Of a stretch of 64,000 bases of DNA, positions 37,036-47,490 are shown piece by piece. Position numbers and translations under genes: made by a program. The notes beneath the pieces were generated by a model. That model had not been told where the DNA came from and made no database searches. It saw only the letters and a program-made list of their open reading frames with translations. Every line of letters begins with the position of its first letter. Within the stretch, counting starts at the first letter, position 1. The stretch is taken from the NCBI RefSeq assembly GCF_047511655.1, contig NC_133399.1, forward strand, positions 3,537,333-3,601,332. The letters are read 5' to 3'. Origin of the DNA: Castor canadensis. Lineage: Eukaryota; Chordata; Mammalia; Rodentia; Castoridae.

Positions 37036-38791
37036 TTAAAACTAACAGTTGACAACATGGCAAAGTAAACTGTTAACCCATATTCCAGGGAATACGTAAG
37101 TGATCAGACTGAAGTGCAGCCATCACAAAAGCTTTTCCTAATACTATTAGTACAAGAGTGGCAGTATTTACACATTCAAACTCATAGGAGACAAATGCAA
37201 GTAACCCTCTACTTTGAGATTAATGAACAGTTAACATTATGAAGAATGTACATATAAAGCCCATCTGTAAAGAACGGGCAATGAGAGAGACACACCAGAT
37301 GTGTTCAGGACTTCCCTGTTCACCTGCATGGAGATTCAAAGGATGGTTATACTCTTACTATCTTGGTATGAAAGAAATATTTAAGAATTCCCCTTATGTC
37401 CTAAGACTTCCTCATTCTATCCACTAAGGTTCTCATCCATAATATTGTGATCTTACACTCAAATCATGGCAAAAATAATTCATACCTGCTTAAGTAAACT
37501 TTGATTTTATACAAAAATGTTTCTATAAAGGGAAAAAAAGGGAAGCCAGTGGGGGAAGCACCCTATTCACCCACAGTTCAGGAAGGAGGTTAAACACATT
37601 CCTGATATTAGAGACCACTGTAACCGATACTGCCCCCCTCCATCGCCCTCCTCTCCCATCTTCTTTCTACACCTCTGTGCTCCTTGTACAGCCCTGCTTT
37701 GCCTCACTCTGGAGACACCTGCAGACCTTGCAGTTGGGGCAATTCTGCTACTGTGACCCTCCTTTATTAAGGTCAGGATTTCCCTCCACCTGCATTGAAT
37801 TTCTGAAAACACTGTTTAGACACAAGCGAAGGACATCGCCATTTTGTCAGAAGGCAAAGCCTTCTCAGTTACCTTCACAAAGTCTGGGAACTCTGAATTA
37901 GGCAGGCTACCAAACAGAGTAAATAGTTAATGGGACTCAGGTGCCATGTGACTTTCCCTGATGACAACTATCAAATCTTAGAAGCTGCAGACCCCTTATC
38001 AATTGCAAATTCCTTGTAAAAAGTCAATGAACACAATGAGGAACCTCCCACCCCTGTTTATCCCTAGTCAATCCCACAGAGACAACCCTTGTGATTCCAA
38101 AAAGCAGATAGAAACACAAGAGTTATATCTCCTTCCTCCCGGTAAGGGACCACCGCTTTTGCAATGCCGTCCCCTTTACCTTTAATGAACGTTATTATCC
38201 CCTCACTTCATCTCCGTGTCCTGCCTGGGTCTGTCCACGTGGAACATCTGACCAGTTTGCAGAAACTGCACCCATCCAGCAACACAAACGCACGTGCACT
38301 ACTTCCCAGTGCATTGGGCCACGTAGGATCGCTGTGACTTTAGGGATTTATTCCAGCCCTCAGGAGCACTGGGCTGGGGGCCTGACTTTGGGTTAAAGTC
38401 CCTGCTTGCAAACACTTAGCCGATGCGGGGCAATCAGCTCTGCCGAGGACACTGCAGGACACGGGGACCCCAACGACCACAGCTCCTCCGGTGCAGGACT
38501 CACGACCTCCGCCACCGCAGGCTGGGAAAACGCGGGTCGGGCGCCGCGCTGTCCTCAGGGCTCCAGGTCTGGGCCTGGCCATTGTCGCCTGCACATAAAG
38601 GACAGGACGCCAGGGTTCATCTGCCCACCCCACCCCCATCCCAGGACAGAGGGGCAGAGTGACAAGCGGCACCAGCGACTCCGGCCACAGACCCCAGAGC
38701 TGCGCTGGGAAGGCCGGGTCTGCAGCAGCCATTTCAGGATGCTTGTCACCTCCTCATACTCCCCGGGCTGGGACACCGCTCACAAACTCAC

Positions 38792-38925
38792 CATGTCAGG
38801 CTTTTGCAGTGATTTGAGTTCTGCTACAATCCTGGTGCCACGCACAGGTCACAGCAGTAGAGAAACTGAGTCACACAGAGTTGCTCTCAGCAGCACAGCG
38901 TGTTCCAGAAAATGGCGGAGCCAGG
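38792..38925 (-). CDS. First exon of the KRAB-ZNF gene: 5' UTR ending in the start codon
   Basis: On the minus strand the exon ends ...GCCTGACATG and is followed at once by the donor GTGAGT (38791-38786). KRAB-ZNF genes very commonly have a first coding exon that ends with the ATG just before a GTGAGT donor, preceded by a CTGTGACCTG-type 5' UTR; CTGCTGTGACCTG is present here at about 38839-38851. Only the ATG (38792-38794) is coding. It ends in phase 0, matching the KRAB-A exon start at 15902. The 5' end is approximate, set near the YY1-like site. Most of this exon is 5' UTR. Confidence 0.75.
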
Positions 38926-39020
38926 AAGGCATTTCCTGTGTTAAACAGAGTGTCCTGCTTGGATGGCCTCTGATTGGTCAGTTCTTACAGATCCCGCCCT
39001 CCAGCACTTCTCATTGGCTA
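38911..39020 (-). promoter_or_regulatory. ZNF core promoter: YY1-like site and two CCAAT boxes
   Basis: On the minus strand, CTCCGCCATT (38911-38920) matches the core of a YY1 site, which in many KRAB-ZNF and other TATA-less promoters lies just at or after the start of transcription. Two CCAAT boxes lie upstream: CCAAT at 38973-38977 and at 39013-39017. No TATA box is evident. The GC-rich setting fits a broad, CpG-type promoter. Confidence 0.65.
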
Positions 39021-39351
39021 GTGATCCAGGACGCAGCCACTGCTGGCTGAGCAGAGAAAGCAGCACCTGCCTACCTGGCAGAGTGCCAGGGCAAAATAGG
39101 AATTTAAGTAAAAACTGGTAATTTCTGGCAGCCTCCTTCAAAGCAGGATCATTTCTAGGCCTTTCATCTATGCTATTTTACTTGTAACACATGCCAGCAT
39201 TTATTTATTCCCATTCTTATAGATGAGGAAATGCAGGATCAGAGAAGTTGACCAATTTGCCCCAAAGAAAGCACCAAGTATGCAGTTGGAATGGAGTTTA
39301 TTTCTAGATTTGGTTCCAGAGGTTCTTTTAGTTAAGAAATATTACCTTCTC

Positions 39352-39534
39352 CGGGCGCCGGTGGCTCATGCCTGTAATCCTAGCTACTCAGGAGGCAGTG
39401 ATATGGAGGATCACAGTACAAAGCCAGCCCAGCCAAATAATTCATGAGACCCTATCTCAAAAAAACCCATGGCAAAAAAGACCTGGGAGAGTGGCTGAGT
39501 TCTGAGTTCAAACCACAGTACCATAAACACACAT

Positions 39535-39565
<31 letters not shown>
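39352..39565 (+). repeat. Well-preserved dimeric SINE with (CA)n tail
   Basis: The 7SL half begins GGGCGCCGGTGGCTCATGCC. A shortened tRNA half (TGAGTTCAAACCACAGTACC) follows, then a CA microsatellite at about 39530-39564. This is one of the youngest-looking copies in the window. Confidence 0.9.
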
Positions 39566-39566
<1 letters not shown>

Positions 39567-39669
39567 ATTTCTCATTCTTCATGATCCTGCTTATAAGAGA
39601 CCCTCAGGTTGCTTTTGTTGAAATGCATGGACTTCTTACTTGAGCCCACAAATTAACTAAAAACAGGAA

Positions 39670-39885
39670 AAGCTTCATGCCCGTAATGCTACCTACAGAG
39701 GAGGCAGAGATCAAGAAGATGAGAAGATGAGAGTTCGAATCCAGCCTGGGCAAATAGATTGGGAGACACTATCCTGAAAAACCCAACACAAAACAGATTG
39801 ATGGCCCTGCTCAACTGGTAGAACACCTGCCTAACAATCATTTGGTCCTGAATTCAAACCCATTGCTGCCAAAAAAAAAAAAAGG
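39670..39885 (+). repeat. Dimeric SINE
   Basis: The 7SL half (TTCATGCCCGTAATGCTACC), then the tRNA half (GGTAGAACACCTGCCTAACA), then a 13-nt A tail ending near 39883. Confidence 0.85.
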
Positions 39886-40890
39886 GTAGAATATATGAAA
39901 GAACGCTTTCCACAACAAGCAAACACACAAAAAACAGACATCTATGGTTCATCCAATACAATAAAAATATGGGAAAATAAAATAAATCCACCCACAGTGG
40001 ATCCTGCATGGTCCAACTCACTGGGAAGGCAGTGCACACGCGTTTGTGTTGCCTGATGGGTGCAGTCTCTGCAAACTGTGGTTAGAAAGTTTGCCATGTG
40101 GATAGAATCCAGACCAGACCGGAAAGGGACATGAAGTGAGGGGCTATTAAAGTTCATTAAAGGTAAAGGTGGAGGCATTGCTAAAGCAGTGGTGGTCCCT
40201 GGCAGCAACAAAAGAGACAGCTTTTGTGTTTCCATCTGCTTTTTACAATAAAAAGAATCGTGTGGGAAAGACTGACCAGGGATAAACTGCCTGGGGGGTT
40301 CTGCAGAGTGTCCATTGACATTTACAAGGAATTTGCAATTGTAAAGGGCTCTGCAACTGCTCAGATTTCACAACTGCCATCAGGAAAAATCATGTGGCAC
40401 CTGAGTACCAATAACTGTTTTCCCTATTTGCTTGTCTATGTAATTCAGGGTTCACAGGGAAGGGGAGACCTTGTGAAGGCATTGAGAGTTTGACAGTTTT
40501 TCCATCTCTGACATCATTGGTAGTCTCCTTGGCTTGTGTCTAGACAGTGTTTTCAAAATTTAAATGCAGTTGGAGGCAGATCTTGACCTTAATGAAAGGA
40601 GGGTTCCAGTAGCAGGACAGCCCCAACTGCAAGGTCTGCGGGTGTCTCCAGGGTGAGGCAGAGTGGAGCTGTGCTTTCTAGGGGGAAGCAAATAGGAGGA
40701 GATAGAAGAAAGAAGAGGATGATGATGGATGGGGCAGCATCAGTAACAGTGGTTTCTAATCTTAAGAAACTGTTTAACCTTCTCCTGAACTGTGGGTGAA
40801 GCAGCCTGCTTTCCTCAGTGGCTTCCTTTTTGTCCCTTTGTAGAACCTTTTTTTTTTTTCTAAAAATTACACCTTACTTAGGAAGTTAAG

Positions 40891-41190
40891 TGTTAGGAAA
40901 AATGCCGCTTACAAAGAAAGCTCACGAGAAAAGTTTCACGTCCATAGAGCAAAGTTTAATGGCAGGCCCAAACAGCCAGGCTGGCAGTTGGGGAGTGGGA
41001 GTGGGTATATGGTGCAGCAGTGATCTGGGCCAGGCATGACTTTTATAGAAGGGGGAGGTTAAGGAAGTTAGTGCATGTGGGGTAGTCTCTGGTAGGGATG
41101 GGGCTGTCTTAGAGCATGGGAATTTCTGTTAAGGGGCGGGGCTGCCATTTTGCTGCCAATTCACAAAATGGTGACATTATTACTCTATCA
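40891..41190 (-). repeat. ERV-B 3' LTR (300 nt)
   Basis: On the minus strand it begins TGATAGAGTAATAATG and ends CCTAACA. It aligns with 46726-47041 over its length with scattered differences. Confidence 0.93.
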
Positions 41191-41208
41191 TTCCCCCATT
41201 TTTTCTTT
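41191..41208 (-). other. ERV-B polypurine tract
   Basis: AAAGAAAAAATGGGGGAA on the minus strand directly before the 3' LTR. This fixes the orientation of the element. Confidence 0.88.
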
Positions 41209-41420
41209 AATAATAATGAGGATGGGGGCTGAGGATCAGGAATTGGGATGAAGCATCAGTCTCTTTAGCTGCTTCCTGCTGGCAGGGGGTGTTGTATCGG
41301 GCAGGATCCTCAGGCTCCTCTGGTATCCTGGTAGGTTGATATCCCTGGAGGTACAACTGGTTAAACTTTTGATTAGCAGTAGCAGACATGTAGTATGATA
41401 CAAGGGAGGGAGCTTAAGAA
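41207..41420 (-). pseudogene. env: ERV-B envelope transmembrane tail, remnant
   Basis: An open frame of 60 codons (41389-41207) contains QGYQPTRIPEEPEDPARY, like the cytoplasmic tail of class I ERV envelopes, and stops just at the polypurine tract. The surface subunit and membrane anchor are gone. Confidence 0.7.
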
Positions 41421-41530
41421 TAGAAGAGCAAGAAACATAGGCATAAGGATGGGCATTAGCCAGGAGAACCACTGTGAAATGTTGTTCCCTAGACAATTTT
41501 AAGGGTCCTCCAATTCCCTTCTCCATTTTT

Positions 41531-41830
41531 TTAACTGTTTCTTGAGAGGTGCCACCACTGGGGGATCCCATTGAGCTTGACAGCAGTGGGTGTCATGAGA
41601 ATGACCAGATAAGAGCTGGTCCACTGAGGTCCCAATGGAGAGGGTAGAAGATCCTTTAGGAGAACAAGATCCCCTGGTTTAACAGAAATTGTTATAGGAT
41701 GGGGCAGGATCTGGTCTGCATGCTCTCTGAGAAGTTCCCTGAGAAGGCTAAGATAAGGTAGATAGTCAGCCAGAGGAGCAGAGTCTGTTGGATTCAAGTT
41801 TATTAGAAGGAGCATAAAAGGTGTCTGCTA
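41531..41830 (-). pseudogene. pol: ERV-B integrase C-terminal domain, remnant
   Basis: One open frame of about 94 codons. It reads PLADYLPYLSLLRELLREHA, then KPGDLVLLKDL, then GPQWTSSYLVIL and GIPQWWHLSR, which is the SH3-like C-terminal domain and tail of class I integrases. It is fused by deletion to RT thumb sequence on its upstream side (about 41830). Confidence 0.82.
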
Positions 41831-42060
41831 AAGGACTGCATATCTAGGGATACAGATTCTGCAAAATCCTGTAACTCCCAAGAAAGCTCTAAGCTGCCTT
41901 ATGGTATGGGAGGAAGGGAAACAGAAGATTGGATTGATACATTCATGACTCAGGAAGTGAGTCTGTCCCTTTAAGGCCACACCTAGGTAAGTGACCTGTG
42001 GGAGGCAGCGGCTGTCAGGATTTAGGTTAAATGTAACATTTTTGGATAAAAGAGAACTCT
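41831..42060 (-). pseudogene. pol: ERV-B reverse transcriptase thumb, remnant
   Basis: On the minus strand VTYLGVALKGQTHFL and then TIRQLRAFLGVTGFCRI are recognisable as the end of RT. The joint with integrase sequence shows that RNase H and the integrase core were deleted. Confidence 0.78.
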
Positions 42061-42700
42061 AGCTCATTTTTTATATAACTTTGTAAATGTTTTATATAAC
42101 TTTGTAAATGTTTTATATAACTTTGTTCCATATTTAGATAAAGTATAGACACTACACTGTTACAAGGTGATCATTTAAGACACATAAGCAAATATGTAAA
42201 TAAACTGATTTAGTAGTACTTAAAGCTTGACAAGATCAGCAGAAAATACAAATAATTGCTTTGATCGAATCTTTCTCTGTAATGGTTTTTTGTAGATGTT
42301 ACTCAGAGCAGAACAATATTAAGATAACCTTGTTATTTTATATACATAGAGGATTTGATTTTAGTTTGACATGACCCTAAAAATCTTTTAGGCAACTCTT
42401 AGATTATACTCAACTTTAACTTTATTATACATTGAAGCTTTTTATTATACACTTTTAAAACTTATTCAGACCTTTATATAACATACTAAACCCTTTGATG
42501 GCTTGTCTTTATCCCTCCTGTTTGAAACAATCTTTAGGACAAATCCTTCTTTACAAAATCCTTTCTCATCCAAAAACATTCCTTTTTCCTTTAACTTCCC
42601 AAAAAAATCATTCACTACCTATCTATATCCTTTCCAGTTATTTCCTTTGTAACTTGTATTTTAAAATTAACTTTTATAAGAGTTTTAAATTTATTATAGG
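42061..42700. other. AT-rich block inside ERV-B with a 21-nt tandem repeat
   Basis: This block separates the N-terminal RT lead-in (about 42700-43000) from the RT thumb, where the RT palm would be expected, but it does not read as RT in any frame I tried. A 21-nt unit (TATAACTTTGTAAATGTTTTA) is repeated nearly three times at 42069-42126. It could be a foreign insertion or a strongly rearranged part. Confidence 0.55.
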
Positions 42701-43210
42701 GGCTGGGGCAACTAATTAGTAGCCCTTGTTTTTTAAGGAATTTATGATAGGCATAAGGTCTTATTGTTCCTCAGAGTGGCTTGAGGGGATATTGTTTTGG
42801 GTGTGGAAATTGTGACAGATTTTTGAGTTTTATTTGAACAGGGTAGGCCATCCAGGCTCACCCTACACTCATCTCATCAGTCCACATTGTGGAATCTATT
42901 TGTTTCTGAAGGAGGGGGCAGCAGAAATAGCTGCCTGAGGGGAGGAGAATTTAAGTTTTTAGTTGAGATAGTAAATCCTGTCCCAGCAGGGACATTGGAG
43001 TTTTAGGTACTATGAGGAGTGACAGAAGAGGAGATCTCCCCAAGAACAGGCCAGAGGCTGGGTAAAATAGCACTCTAGGGGCTTGCCAGATATGCCTGGA
43101 ATGATAACCTTGTCATTGGACTGGGGACTGGGAGAGGAAGGTAAAACAGAGAAATGAGCTCCACTGTGTAGCCATAAAATGATCTTTTGTTTTTCTGCCA
43201 TATTGGCTAC
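42701..43210 (-). pseudogene. pro: ERV-B protease and RT N-terminus, active-site Asp lost
   Basis: The protease core is readable at about 43010-43200. At 43157-43168 the active-site triplet region reads HSGA: the catalytic Asp is His, so the enzyme would be dead. The frame continues through SNDKVIIPGISGKPLECYF. RT lead-in motifs (FPHPKQYPLKP) follow at about 42790-42830 after a frameshift. Confidence 0.78.
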
Positions 43211-43884
43211 AATGAGACTCCTCAACACTGGTACCAAGAAGTGGAGCATGGACAGGAGGCTGGGACCCATCAATCCATAGGAGGTGGCATCTTGCCTTCC
43301 ATCTGGAGACAGGAGCACTTAGACCTCCAGTGGTTACTTTTGCAGAGAGGGCAGGGTCCTGGTTGGGGGCAGGGCTGTCTCCTGGGCTGTCCCCCCTTAA
43401 GCATTCTCTGCAGAAATGCCCCTCCTGTCCACCGTGGTAGCAAATTTGAGATGCAGGCCCCAGTCTGGTGGGGGCAGCAATGAGGTCATGTCTCTTAGTA
43501 CAGATATGGCTAGTTGTATTAGTTGATTCAATGACTTTTCTCCTTCAGCCACAGACTGAGTTTTCTACAAATATCTGGGGCTGACTGTTAGAAATTTATC
43601 TTTGAGGAAAACCTCTCTCCCCTGTGACTCTGGGTCCACTGTGGTATGCTTTCTGATTACATCCTTAAGATGCTGAAGAAAGGTAAGGGGATTTTCTTTA
43701 GGACATTGCTGTAGAGTAAAGTTGTTATTTTACATTGATATCTGACACTCTGGAGAGGAGGTCTCTGAATTGTTCTGGGCCTCAGTTTCCTCACTTGAAG
43801 AATGAGGGATCTGGTCTAGGTTAAACTACTTTCTTCTACTATGAGATGGCTGAAGTGACATTAATGTCATTTTAAAATTTATTT

Positions 43885-43960
43885 ATTTTTGATTTAGCAT
43901 TGATCAGGAATTGAACCCAGGGTTTTGTCATTGATAAGGGGCATTCCTGGTCCTCCTTTC
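43885..43960 (-). repeat. ID-like tRNA SINE fragment, antisense
   Basis: TCAGGAATTGAACCCAGGGT is the antisense B-box region of the SINE tRNA half. It lies inside ERV-B gag, so it inserted after the provirus or with a larger block. Confidence 0.6.
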
Positions 43961-44229
43961 CCATGTTTATCATGTGGCTTACGAAGAATGGTCAGCGTTT
44001 GAGTATCTAGATAACAATTGTGGAGCCAATCTGGGTGGTCTCGGAGATAACAGAAAATTTGTATTAGGGACCTCAGTTTATTTCACCCCCCCTTTTACAG
44101 AAAAGGTCTAATTGGAGTATTGTATTTTAAGGAACCCTGTGAAGGCCACTTCTATTGATTACCTAAGGCATACTGAGGCCAGGCCTCAGTATAAAGCTTG
44201 TAACATTTTTTAAAACATTTTAATATATA

Positions 44230-44514
44230 GGCCAGAAGACTGGAAGGGGAAGATCCCATCTAGAAAGAACAAAGCCCTAGGATCCTGTCTTTTAGCTAAC
44301 AGCAGGCAGCCTCTTTAATAAAGGCTATATTTTTGACAAAGGAATAAATTGCCTGTAAAGTTAGTGAATGGCATTCAGAGGGCATCCCAGGCCAATAACA
44401 GTACCATATGGGACAACTAGTGTTAATATTTGGAGGGAAAGATTTCTGTTGAGGCTGAAAATAGAGAAAATTTTAAATGAGAAGTTTATTACAGTAGTGC
44501 TTTATTTTGGGGAT
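44230..44514 (+). repeat. Left arm of a near-identical 285-nt inverted repeat
   Basis: From GAAGACTGGAAGGGGAAGAT to TTATTTTGGGGATTATA this matches the reverse complement of 48575-48862 with very few differences, far fewer than between A-units. It contains TTTAATAAAGGC and a 65-codon open frame copied almost intact in the partner. It may be part of an interspersed element (AATAAA suggests an LTR piece). Confidence 0.85.
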
Positions 44515-46705
44515 TATAAACTTGAGTTAAAAATTGGCTTACAAGGGCTGGGTCTGGTGCCCTGAGGTGTGAGGTAGGGCTGGGAGCAGGGTGTGTGCAA
44601 GGCATGGACATCCTCCACACACACCTGGGACAAGTGAGCCTGACTGTCTAGGCCTGTAGCTTGTTGCCTCTCCCCCCTTCCTGTGCACTCTGCATGCATT
44701 TATTCTAGGGGAAGTTGTGGCAGGCTGCAGCCACCACCTTGTTCATCTGGTGGCCTAGGATGTGTGTTGGGTTGGCCTATGGATTCTCTTAGCTATGGCA
44801 GGCATTCCTGCTGTGCACAAGCACACCTATTTGTTTTCCCTCCTCCCCTAGTAGGGGCATAGTTAGGGCATTAGCATGGCAGCTATAGTTTTTTGTAAGC
44901 GCTTTTTGTAAAGCAGCTGATGTAAAGTTACTTTAGACTGAGAGGCCTGGCAAACTAGTTGGAATAACTTAAGTCATAAGATGCCATGTTAGAAGTTTTT
45001 CATGGGAGGCAGGGTCCCAGTAAGCCCAGGGAGGGGAAGGCAGGCAGAGACAAAGGACATGAAGTAAGACCATGGGGGAAGCAGAAAAGGTGTCCTGACA
45101 TCTTAGGTAAGGGAAGGGAAGGCAGAGCCTGGAGGCATGACACACGCCTGAGGGATTAACCATCACCTGTGTCTCTAGGTTGCTCCCATTGACTGGTACT
45201 GGAACACTTTCAGCAACATGAAACCCCCATTCTCCAGTCACATTGGTTTGGTAATCCCAATTAGGCTCTTCAGTAGGGATTGCTGTAGCCCCTACAGGAT
45301 GGCTGGGGGTGGTGCAATGGATCTTATCTGCATGTGTCCTAGCCACATCTCAGACTCTTTGTCTCTCCTCTGGAAGGAGGGTGGAGGAAATAATGAGACA
45401 GATGTAATGTCAAGTAAGGTCATAGGATTGAGCCAAGTATTGGAGCGCTTTAACATAAGAATCTGGGTTAATGGTGAAAGAGCCAAGGTGCTTCTTTATC
45501 TGAGAGAGGTCAGCAAGGAAAAAGGGGACATGGACCCTCACAATGTCTTCCGCTCCAGCCATTTCCCAGGGAGGGTAGATGGAAACTGGCTGACTGGGTG
45601 GTCCGTGAGAGAGAGTGTGTGTGGGGGCTCATGGGTCCTGTGGTTCTGGGTGGGCAGAAGGATGGGTGGAAGGGCAGGCAGAAGGAGAAGCAGGGGAAAG
45701 GGTGGAAGGAGGGGCAGGGGAAAGTGGTGGGGGTTAAGGCAGAAGGAGGGGTGGGGGTAGATGGTTGAACAATGGAAGCCCGTCTCTGATAAGGTGGAAG
45801 CTTGTTAGCAGGGTGGAAAGAAGGGAAAGTTTTAGAGTGTGGACGGTGTTTGGAAGAGGATTTGGTTGGTTTCAAGACTGGTTTAGAGGCTAATAGAACC
45901 TGTGTAGGGGGAAAGGAAGTACAGAGGGAGGGTTTGGTGTGGAGGTAGGGAAAGGATTGGATGTAGGAAAGTTCCTTCCATTTACCAGCATGCTCAAAGA
46001 TATTGTATAAATCCCTTAAAATATTGGGATTGAAAGTGTCATTAAGTGGCCATTTGGAGGCATTGTCTAATGGATATTAAGGCCAGGCCTGATTACAGAG
46101 AAAAATGAGCTTTTGTGGCTTAAGATCAGGCGTTAAGTGGAGGCGCCTAAGGTTGGCCAGGAGACGTCCCAATGAGGCGTTTGAAGGAATTTGGGACGGT
46201 CCAACTCCCATGGTGAGGCCTGACCTGAGGAGAGATATGGTGGGTGTCCCCGAAATATCAGGTCCTCAGGAGAGAGAGAGATATGTGGAACACCTAGAGG
46301 GAACATCTTCACCATGGGGGTCCACAGTCCCTAGTGGGGAACCCAATTCCCAGGGATGGGAGTGAGCTGAGACCTAGCACTAGGATTTTGAGAAAATGAG
46401 AGAGAGATCATGGCTCTGCATGCAAGAAGGACTCATTGAGAGAGAGGACCTTGAGGGAAGATTGGCTGGTAGTGGATGGCAATTGGAGGCATGCTGGGGC
46501 AGAGGAATTTCCCTGTGAGCTAGTGAGGGAGCAGTGCTATCTATGATCAGGGTTCCAGCAAAGGCGCTCTGATCCTGGAGGAAGTGAATGGGAGTACAGA
46601 GAAAGAGTGGGATGGGATGGGGGAGGCCAGGAGAGCTAAGTCAGTGCCAGGAGTGAAGGGTTGGGGAGGCCTGGAGAGCAAGGTCAGTGCCAGGAGTGCA
46701 CCCTG

Positions 46706-46723
46706 ATCTGAGCCACAGCACCA
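46706..46723 (-). other. ERV-B primer binding site, tRNA-His-like
   Basis: TGGTGCTGTGGCTCAGAT lies 2 nt after the 5' LTR end. By my count it differs at 3 of 18 positions from the tRNA-His primer site known for HERV-H/RTVL-H elements. The TT spacer before it also matches that family. Confidence 0.8.
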
Positions 46724-46725
46724 AA

Positions 46726-47041
46726 TGTTAGGAAAAACACTGCTCACAAAGAAAGCTCATGAGAAAAGTCTTACATCCATAGAGCAAAATTTAATGGCAG
46801 ACCCAAACTGCCAGGCTGGCTGGGGAAAAGATGGCACAGCAGTGATTCTGGGCCAGGCATGGCTTCATAGAAGGGGGAGTTTAAGGAAGTTAGTGCATGT
46901 GGGGTAGTCTCTGGTAGGGGTGGGGCTGTCTTAGAGTGTGGGAATTTATTTAAACGTGGGGCTGTCCTTGGCAGTTTCTCAAGTGAGGTCTGAGGATAAA
47001 ATGACCACCGATTTATAAATGGTGACATTATTGTTCTATCA
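46726..47041 (-). repeat. ERV-B 5' LTR (316 nt)
   Basis: Direct copy of the LTR at 40891-41190, with TGATAGA and CCTAACA ends on the minus strand. The TTAAG duplication follows at 47042-47046. Confidence 0.93.
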
Positions 47042-47409
47042 TTAAGAATTAGTTTTTTCATTATTTGAATATAACATCACAATTTTACTGGTGGGAACCT
47101 GAGTTGATGAGGTATTGGGATACAGGGGGAAATCTTAAATCATAAATATTGGTTTCATGCCAAGATTAAATAAGAGTGTAACAATCCTTTGAATCTCCAT
47201 GCAGGTGAACAATGAGGGTCCTGACCACCTCTGGTGTGTCTCTCTCATCTCTGCTAGTTTTCTACAGAGGGGCTTTTTTTGGTAACTCTTCATAATCTTA
47301 CTATCTGTGAAGCTTGAGGCAGAGTTTTCCTTGCATTTGTCTCCTCTGAGTTTTCAATGTGTTAACAATTTATCAATATTGATACTGTTTTATTATTTAT
47401 TTATTTTTA

Positions 47410-47490
47410 ATTTTTGTGTTGCTAGGACTTGAATTCAGGGTCTTGTCCTTGCTAGGCAGGTATTCTACTTCTTGAGCCACACCCCCAACC
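47410..47490 (-). repeat. ID-like tRNA SINE monomer, antisense
   Basis: GGACTTGAATTCAGGGTCTT and TTGAGCCACACCCCCAACCC; a relatively intact copy. Confidence 0.85.

Larger units (their letters stand above)
31954..38345 (+). repeat. Segmental duplication unit A2
   Basis: A co-linear copy of A1 that starts exactly where A1 ends (the sequence jumps at AAACACTTA to TTGTATTAAACAATTTACTC), so A1 and A2 are head-to-tail. It lacks ERV-A. It carries an extra block at 32730-32960 not seen in A1. Homology to A1 actually extends to about 38418; homology to the inverted A3 stops near 38345. Confidence 0.85.
38346..39977. other. GC-rich spacer between inverted copies A2 and A3
   Basis: About 1.6 kb. The left half (38420-39060) is clearly richer in G+C and CpG than the rest of the window and contains the ZNF promoter and first exon. 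The right half holds two SINEs and a CA repeat. Open frames of up to 214 codons on the plus strand and 130 on the minus strand at 38.34-39.05 kb are what GC-rich DNA gives by chance. Confidence 0.7.
43211..46090 (-). pseudogene. gag: ERV-B gag, broken
   Basis: The matrix relic lies at about 45920-46070 (KWPLNDTFNPNILRDLYNIF), then a Pro/Ser-rich region (45510-45875), then capsid at about 45000-45480 with LLPEERQRV, ARTHADKIH and HPVGATAIPTEEPNWDY. Two nucleocapsid zinc knuckles are present: CYHGGQEGHFCREC (43401-43442, second Cys changed to Gly) and CPLCKSNHWRSKC (43315-43353). The two knuckles are now in different frames. About 43.5-45.0 kb includes inserted DNA (see 44230-44514) and a SINE fragment. 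Confidence 0.8.
40891..47041 (-). mobile_element. ERV-B: HERV-H-like class I provirus, internally deleted
   Basis: About 6.15 kb on the minus strand, LTR to LTR, with the 5-nt target duplication TTAAG at 40886-40890 and 47042-47046. A1 and A2 show the uninterrupted site. Order on the minus strand: 5' LTR, tRNA-His-like primer site, gag, protease, start of RT, RT thumb, integrase C-terminus, envelope tail, polypurine tract, 3' LTR. RNase H, most of integrase and nearly all of env are missing. All remaining reading frames are broken. Confidence 0.92.

Noticed and set aside
38340..39050. Open frames of 130 codons (minus) and 214 codons (plus) in the GC-rich spacer
   Set aside because: Stops are rare in GC-rich DNA. 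No domain, splice or family signal supports coding, and the region works better as promoter and 5' UTR.
42069..42126. CRISPR-like or satellite array
   Set aside because: Only three adjoining 21-nt units without spacers; a short tandem repeat in mammalian DNA.
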